A DNA stretch of 64,000 bases, from positions 39,021,279 through 39,085,278 of the forward strand of contig OZ038434.1 of the NCBI GenBank assembly GCA_964036275.1, read 5' to 3'. Of the stretch, positions 57,871 through 64,000 are shown in pieces. The notes beneath the pieces were generated by a model that saw nothing but the letters and a program-made list of their open reading frames with translations, made no database searches and was not told where the DNA came from. The first letter of the stretch is position 1. Each line of letters opens with the position of its first letter. This DNA is from Litoditis marina (Eukaryota; Nematoda; Chromadorea; Rhabditida; Rhabditidae). A program made the position numbers and the translations under genes.

Positions 57871-60669
57871 CAGACGGCTTGGCGCACGCAGTATGCGCCA
57901 GCAGGAAAGATGGACGCAAATATCGACACCGTTGCGAATTTCTTCGAAATATTTCAAAGTGTTCAGACTTTTCTTTGTTTAAATTTGTTTTGTATCTGTA
58001 TATAGTTTATTTGAATGATTGAAAATTTGTTTTGAACAGCCTAGAAGGTAGTTTCGTTGACCCCAATGTTCTAAAGTCTTGAATTCTGGTTTTTATTTCT
58101 GAAACGTGTTTTTGTCTGAAAATTTTCTATTCAAGAGTGTTATGTTAACTCTATGTCATTCTTATCAAACGTTTCCAGTTGTTCTAATATTCACTGGGTG
58201 AAGTTCGCTTGGAAATATTCCTCTTGCCTATGTGTTATGCCCACCAGGCTGAAGAAAGTTTAAATTTGCAGAAAATCTATCTATACCAACATATTTGAAG
58301 GTGAGTCAAATTATTTTCACTATCAAAAAATCATGTTCACACTCAGTTTCATGTTCGTTTTGACATTCTAAAAAAAGTTGGTTCATGTTTTTTTCTGTAT
58401 ATTCTTATGGGTTGGTTCTGGGAGCAAAGTAAAGAGGCTTACCAATTAACTTGTTTACTTCATTTAAAGACGACTCTAACTCATAGTTCACCGATTAGTA
58501 TTATGGCTCAAACTTATAAAGTTCGACATGGTAATTTAATAACCAGTTCAGTTTGGCCCCATCACTGTTTAGAGTGTTTAGGAACATACCAGTTTTCTAG
58601 TTAAGAACCAATATGACTTCAACTTGAATAATTTGTAATGTGGAGTTTTTTCTTGAACAAAATGACATTCGTGTGACTGTTTTAAGCCCTTCCCCTTTTC
58701 CAGCTGTACCTTTTCTGGAAAACGGACCCCCTTTTCGCTTTTATCGAAAGATTTTTGTATTTTTAAAGCAAAATCATAAATCTTGTTCAAATTCAGTGGA
58801 AGAACGAGTTTAGTTTCGTAATAATGAGAACACCTCGCAGGTTGTTATGTTATACAAAATGTTTTTCAGTCCGAAATGTTCTGCTTATATTCTTTTCACT
58901 ACGATGTGTATATTGTGAGTGGTTGGACATCGACGTTTTTGATTCAAGAAGTTCAGGTATGTTACTATAACTTTGAATCATGTTGTTACTAGTCACGAAC
59001 ATTCGGTTCGAAGTTACTTTCTTCCGGTGAATTTCTTTGCGGACTCAATTAGCGAACAAGGTGGTTTGTGCCAGCTCGAATACAGCCAGACTCTTTTCTT
59101 TTCGCTTCCTTTGTTCTTCTTGAAAAACATTGAGTGACGAAAAAGAGTTGTATATTAACTTGCTATTGTTGAGCTCTGGCACAGCCCTCATTAATTTCTT
59201 CAAAATTAAAGGGAAAAGCAGAAGAACGGGCTCCGTTTTCGGATAACTGTTTCCAAATATTTCTCTGTTTTCGATAGAAGAACATCGATTTGTTGATTTG
59301 TTCATTAAATTTGACAACCACATGTCTTTTAAAGAGTATTCCTCCAAACTTGGCAGTCGAATTCACTTGTGTGAGCTATAAGCGATTGAAAATGAAAAAA
59401 GTAATTTACGTGAAAATAGTGATTTGGACTTTTACTATAAAAAAACCGGTTTTGGATTGAAGATTTTGTTTTGAAAGATTACTACAATGACGATTTTGAT
59501 TGAAAACGTTATGAATTTCAGGTAGATTGGATATAACCTTCGAATCGTAGACCTGTGGTGCACGATGCAACATGCAATTATACTTACTTTTTGGGCAGAA
59601 TTTATTGGTTCGAGTCAGAAGAACGAAAACTGATTCAGGTTTGTTCCTCTCTTCTTTCCTTTCCGTTTTCTCGATTTGAAAGAGGTAGCAATCAAGTGGT
59701 TGTTGCGAATAACCTACAGTATACTGTATATGTCTGCATCTGATAACTTGGGTTTTCGTCACAAGCTATTGACGAGTTATTGGCAAACCCTGTAGTAAAC
59801 ACCAGCAAGGTGTACCCGCTTACCAAAAGTAACTCTTTCAATGATTGAATGATTCACATACAACATACGTGTGTAACCGTGATTTTCTGCAAAATGGGCG
59901 AATTTTCATGACATTAGCGGAGAGCCAGCCCGTTTTTGGAATTTTTTTCTGGCTTTGCGTACAACTTTTCACTGATGTACAACTGATGACTGCACGTTCT
60001 TATAGTTACAAATACGCAAAATCACATTGCAAACGTGGGATTTTTTTAAGCTAAAAATTTCTAGTTTCAGAAGAAAGGCGTCAAAATGGTCACGAAACTT
60101 TATGTACATTCTTATTTTTCAGGGTGGACATAAAAGCGATCTCGACAACAACTCGCGGTATGGTATTGATATCATCATGTGTTCTACTAATTTCTGTGTT
60201 TTTTCCATCAATCGATTGCTTTTGCTTCGTTGCATTTTCTCTCAGATCTAAATTCTTGAATATTCTCGATTAAAAAGAATATACTCTCTTTATTACTGTT
60301 AACACCTTAAAATACTGTCATATAACAAAAACCATGTTCTCAATCGTTGCTACGGGAATGTTTGCTTTAGTTTGTATTGAATTTTAACGGGTTTTAAATT
60401 TTATTAACTGTTCTGCAATTATTGTTCTCGTTTACTGACCGTGTTCTAGGTCTTCTTTCTTTCTTTCACTTCTAAGTAAGTACTGCTTTCATAACTTTAT
60501 GTTTGAAGATTCTTTGTTTTTATCCTGTGTATAGTATTAGTATAGCGGTTTTTTTGTTTTCATATATTCTTACATTGAATAAATATATATTTCTGAAATG
60601 TGTTGTTTTATTTTCTGAAAAAAGTTTTGGGAGAATGATTTTTGGTTTGCACGGAATTTTCACTTGCAG

Positions 60670-60815
60670 CTGACCCCGGTATTTTAAGTTACAACAGGCA
60701 CCCGGCGCGCGCCAGCCAAATTCTCCTGTACAGCTTAAAATACCGGAGAAGATACAGGCTTAAATACTGGTGTCGAATTAGCCTGCATTTTCTCCGGTAT
60801 TTTAAGTTACAAGCG
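60670..60815. repeat. CGGTATTTTAAGTTACAA foldback
   Basis: Two direct copies of CCGGTATTTTAAGTTACAA lie about 120 bp apart, with inverted AGCTTAAAATACCGGAGAA and AGGCTTAAATACTGG between them. The block is of the same family as 57780-57870. Confidence 0.75.
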
Positions 60816-61373
60816 TTTTCACAGGATTCGATTATCGATCGATGGCAGAGGCGCGCGGTGCCCTGCCTCACCCGCGCCTGCCTCCTTCTTACGTGCGCGT
60901 GCATTAATTAAAACAGTAATTTAGCACTTTTGAAATAAAAATAAGCGGATTTAAACTCAAATAGATAAAAACACCATTAAATCCAATGTATTTTAATGTG
61001 AAATTGTCTAATTTAGTGCAGGAACTTCAAAATTCTCACAATTAGTGCTGTTTTGATGTGGAATAGTTTGAAAATATGTACATTAACTAGATAATAACTT
61101 CATTAGTCAACATAGCCCCTCTCTAACTGATTTGAATACAATTTTTAGTAACAGAGACCCACTTGCAATATTTTGGTAAACGTTAGAACCAACAGTCACA
61201 CTTTATTCGTGTACAAAGTGCGCTTGCACGGAGGGGAACACGGGCTGGACACTTTGTCAAGATACAAAGTGCGAATCGGGTATAAAATGCTCGGGGAGCC
61301 CATGCAGTGAAATCTTACTCAGTAGAGGCTTGATTCACTGGATTAGGAAAAATTATGGAACCATTTCCTCACT

Positions 61374-61575
61374 TCGTGTGCAAGTTTCTGAAATAAGCGG
61401 TTTTCAAAATATTTTTATTTGGCTGCGTCTTATATAAGGCATCAATCATTATGAGCGCGTAACGGGGTCATAATACCCTTTCATCATCTAAATTTTTTCT
61501 CCATTTCTCCAATCGGAGTGCCACATCCAACAATATGGAAAGTCACGTGTTGAATCGCGAATAAATCTACTCTAT
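61374..61575. repeat. Dispersed repeat, inverted relative to 38940-39120
   Basis: It contains AAGGCATCAATCATTATGAG, GCGTAACGGGGTCATAATAC and GGAAAGTCACGTGTTGAATC and ends in an ATTCTATTCTAT-like run, all the reverse complement of 38940-39120. Confidence 0.85.
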
Positions 61576-61682
61576 TCTATATAACTCCTTCTTCTTTCTT
61601 TTTCAGTTTTTCTTTCTCATTATCTTTTGTAGTAGATCAACCTACAACGCTCATTTTCTGTAGTGACATTCTCTGGTTCCAG

Positions 61683-63857
61683 CTGGTCAGAACAACAAGT
61701 ATATGCCTACTATCGGCGTTTTGAAGACAGTCGAAGAAATGGAGAAAAAGTGTGTTGCTCCCATGGACAATGGAACGTTTCGTCGTGGATATTTTATGGG
61801 AACCGACGCATTTTGTACGGAAGCAGCGTACATGTCACCGTGCACTGTACGTTTTTATGTTCCAACACCCACAGGCATTATAGCGAAAGTAGGGTTGTTA
61901 AAGCCAAACTCGAATTTCGAAAAAACTCGAAATAACTCGAAATTTCGAGTTTCGAGTTCGACTCGAAACTCGAAAAACTCGAAATCTCAAAAACTCGAGT
62001 AACTCGAAACTCGAAAAACTCGAAATCTCCAAAACTCGAGTAACTCGAAACTCGAAAAACTCGGTTTTTCTCCAAACTCGAAAAACTCGAAACTCGAAAA
62101 ACTCGAAATTTTTGAAACTCGAAAAGTTCGAGTTTTCGAGTTTCGAGTTTGGCCTCGTCCCAAGTCAGAAATAATGGACGAATCGAAACTCGAAAACTCG
62201 GTTTTTTTTTGAAACGCTGAAAACTCGGAACTCGAAAAACTCGAAATTCCCAAAACTCGAATAACTCGAAACTCGAAAAACTCGTTTTTTCCCAAAACTC
62301 GAAAACTCGAAATTTCAAACTCGATTAACAACCCTAAGCGAAAGGTAGATTCAGATGTGGTTGGAGTGAGCCTATTCAATGTTTGAAATAGTGTAAACAA
62401 TTTGTGAATAAAAAGTGATTGAAACTTTCATGGTCCAAAGGGGACAGGAAATAAGATTATTAAGAAATATGAGAATAATAATTCTAATAACAAAATCGAA
62501 CATTCAATCAAACTATAATCAGATGAAAATAAAATAACCAGATTATGAATTCAGTTATTCTTTCATTCAGGGTGACAGTGGAGGTGGTGTTATTCAAAGT
62601 TTGCCCGGAAACAACCTGAAACCTTTTTTGGCAGGTGTTGTTAGGGCCGGCTTACCATGTCGGGCTCTGCATCAGGAGTACAATGAAGGTCAAATGTTTG
62701 GTGAGTGCCAAATATATAAATTTCTGTCTCTCGCCGAAATCGAACCTGCGCGCGCAACAGTTTCGCGGCAGGGCGCTAACCGCTGCGCTATTAGAGCACA
62801 TACACGGAAAGCTTTGGAATCGGAGACATGTAAGCGTACACAGCGGAAAGTGAGATAAACAGTACCCTCCCGTATTTCCGTTGGCGACGACTATATAGTG
62901 AGTTGTATAGTTCACGCCATCTAAGTCCATTCCTTGCCAATCAGCAGACCACTTTTGTTGCGGCCTCGACAAGAGAGCGTGTAGGTCAGAGAAAAGCAGA
63001 ATGTTTAAGACTATCTGTGGTCTCATTGATCTTTATGCTCTCATTTGCGCTCCTGTAATTTGCTCGCAGAAGAATGGCGCGAATGTTTCTAAGCACCTAC
63101 TGAGAAAGCAGCTTGTCAAATAAGTTTTTGGTTGTTTTGAACTAGGTTGAAATTTTTGGAAACATTGTAATCTTACTACAACACGAGAAGATGAATACTT
63201 TTGAAAAACCTTTTTTTTATCACCATTATTTTCTTACAAAACACTTTAATTATAATATTAAATACTTCCAGTTCAACAAAGTATTATGACCGATGTGAAG
63301 TGGCATCTTGGTTGGATTTGTCGCGTGACTGGAGTTTGCCCGGACGGCAGGTCGAACCAGTACGTTCTATAAGATTCTTTAAATTTAGAAACGAATGATA
63401 TTGATCAACCAGTATTAAGTGCATAATAATAGACAGTGAAGTCAAAGTAAAGAAAAGTACGAGAATTCGTAACCAAAACTCTCCACCAGCAGCAAAATGA
63501 CCGGAGAGATTTCCAAACGCAGATTTGCACATTTTTTACATGAACAGAGATGAGTTTGGTTTGTTTTTCAATCAAGTTTAACTTTTCACAGAAGTTTGTT
63601 TTCATTGCGAGTGATGTAAGACAGATAATTACCTTTCGAGTTCCAAAGTTTGGGTTTCAAAGTACTATTGAAACTTAGTGTAAATTAGGTCTTGAAGTAA
63701 AGTTATAACACCAAATCACAATTAAGTTTTTCATTGGAAATTGTAAATTGCAGTTTTGTTTTCAAAATGTTGATTTTTCAGTGTTGATTCTGAAACTGTT
63801 TTGGAAGAAGTGGTTGAAATGAGACAATTGCCTCGCGATGAAATGTATGCGACATAA
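61683..63857 (+). CDS. Gene G: S1-family serine protease, C-terminal half only
   Basis: Exons: 61683-61846, 62571-62700, 63272-63359, 63782-63857 (TAA). It matches gene F exon for exon over the last four exons; the last two pairs differ in length by only 0-3 nt. It has PTIGVLKTVEE, CTEAAYMSPCT, GDSGGGVIQS, GVVRAGLPC, TDVKWHLGWICRVTGVCP and RDEMYAT. The active-site Ser is present with Ser at the pocket position (MSPCTGDS). No exons for the catalytic His or Asp were found between here and 56816, so this copy looks 5'-truncated and cannot by itself form the triad. The frame is intact, so the loss may be recent or the 5' exons may be unrecognised. An ATG at 61703 could be used. The hAT-like copy 4 is in its first intron. 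Confidence 0.72.
61890..62336. mobile_element. hAT-like foldback filled with CTCGAAAA simple repeat, copy 4
   Basis: The ends are TAGGGTTGTTAA and TTAACAACCCTA, flanked by AGCGAAAG on both sides (61882-61889 and 62337-62344), an exact 8-bp duplication. Its interior contains a short unique segment near 62150-62185 that is absent from the other copies. It lies in an intron of gene G. Confidence 0.93.
62705..62895 (-). mobile_element. tRNA-derived SINE-like element
   Basis: On the minus strand: head GTACTGTTTATCTCACTTTCC, box A-like ATAGCGCAGCGGTTAGCG, box B-like GGTTCGATTTC, then GGCGAGAGACAGAAATTTAT. It is the best-preserved copy with 39255-39440. Confidence 0.8.
62925..63060. repeat. Dispersed repeat, inverted copy of 34450-34620 and 38365-38500
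   Basis: It contains CGACAAGAGAGCGTGTAGGTC and TGTGGTCTCATTGATC, the reverse complement of the motifs in the two gene C introns. Confidence 0.7.
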
Positions 63858-64000
63858 GAAGAAAAACTATAGAAATCGTTCACAATTTTATATCCATTTG
63901 CTGTAGAATAAAAACTTTTGAACATATTCGAACATATTTGAACGTTATTGCGTGAGTTTGAAATGAACATAACCCAGTGACCACTGCCTCATAAAATTTC
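63858..64000. other. 3' flank of gene G
   Basis: AATAAA occurs at about 63907, 50 bp after the stop, a likely polyadenylation signal. Nothing else is recognised up to the window edge. Confidence 0.55.

Larger units (their letters stand above)
56816..61682. other. Spacer between the two proteases: repeats, no supported gene
   Basis: It should hold the 5' exons and promoter of gene F. I find no convincing exon chain on either strand. Recognisable parts are 57015-57115 (matches the inverted repeats at 39100-39150 and 61374-61435), the CGGTATTTTAAGTTAC motifs at 57780-57870 and 60670-60815, and 61374-61575 (inverted copy of 38940-39120). Isolated frames such as 58407-58604 lack splice or family support. 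Confidence 0.5.

Noticed and set aside
58407..58604. Plus-strand 65-codon frame as a gene
   Set aside because: No paralog, no consistent splice partners and no recognisable domain.

Overview
The window looks like a nematode genome of Caenorhabditis type. The base composition is AT-rich, exons are short (about 50-230 nt), introns end in tttcag-like acceptors, probable SL trans-splice acceptors sit just 5' of start codons, and small foldback repeats are very dense. All gene models below were assembled by eye from splice signals, reading frame and intron phase, and from comparison of paralogous copies inside the window. No database search was possible.

The left 40 kb is one head-to-tail, plus-strand array of a paralogous gene family: the 3' end of copy Z (1016-1967), copy A (2921-10705), copy B (17324-29498) and copy C (32193-40331). 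Full copies encode a short acidic N-terminal region with I-K-C-E-P and V-K-P motifs, a divergent macro (ADP-ribose-binding-like) domain, a conserved V-A-S-F-V linker, and a long Arg/Glu/Lys-rich tail of short repeats, one or two repeats per exon. The tail exons are all bounded by phase-2 introns, so they can be duplicated without changing frame. In copy C six 63-nt exons encode 21-residue repeats, several still with near-identical introns. Gene C lacks the N-terminal exons, and its relic of the macro glycine-loop exon is out of frame beside a transposon. A 151-bp satellite (1-989), a 25-bp minisatellite (11108-11815), a gag-only LTR element with target duplication (12951-16737) and many foldback families fill the introns and spacers.

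The right 24 kb is different. A minus-strand gene at 41177-45396 encodes a 365-residue type I membrane protein, and a fragment of a paralog (its membrane exon) lies at 52169-52364. Between them is a minus-strand tyrosine aminotransferase (46596-51159, tatn-1-like; 434 residues without an unidentified first exon). At the right edge two paralogous S1 serine proteases face apart: a near-complete minus-strand copy (53080-56815) with His, Asp and Ser exons, and a plus-strand copy (61683-63857) with only the C-terminal half.

The mobile DNA includes four copies of a hAT-like non-autonomous element filled with TTTTCGAG-type simple repeat. Three have exact 8-bp target duplications and the fourth a 7/8 match. 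There are also tRNA-derived SINE-like copies, a perfect 50-bp-arm inverted repeat, and several palindromic MITE-like families named here by their own sequence. The point most worth following up is the macro-domain/charged-repeat gene array and its exon-by-exon expansion.
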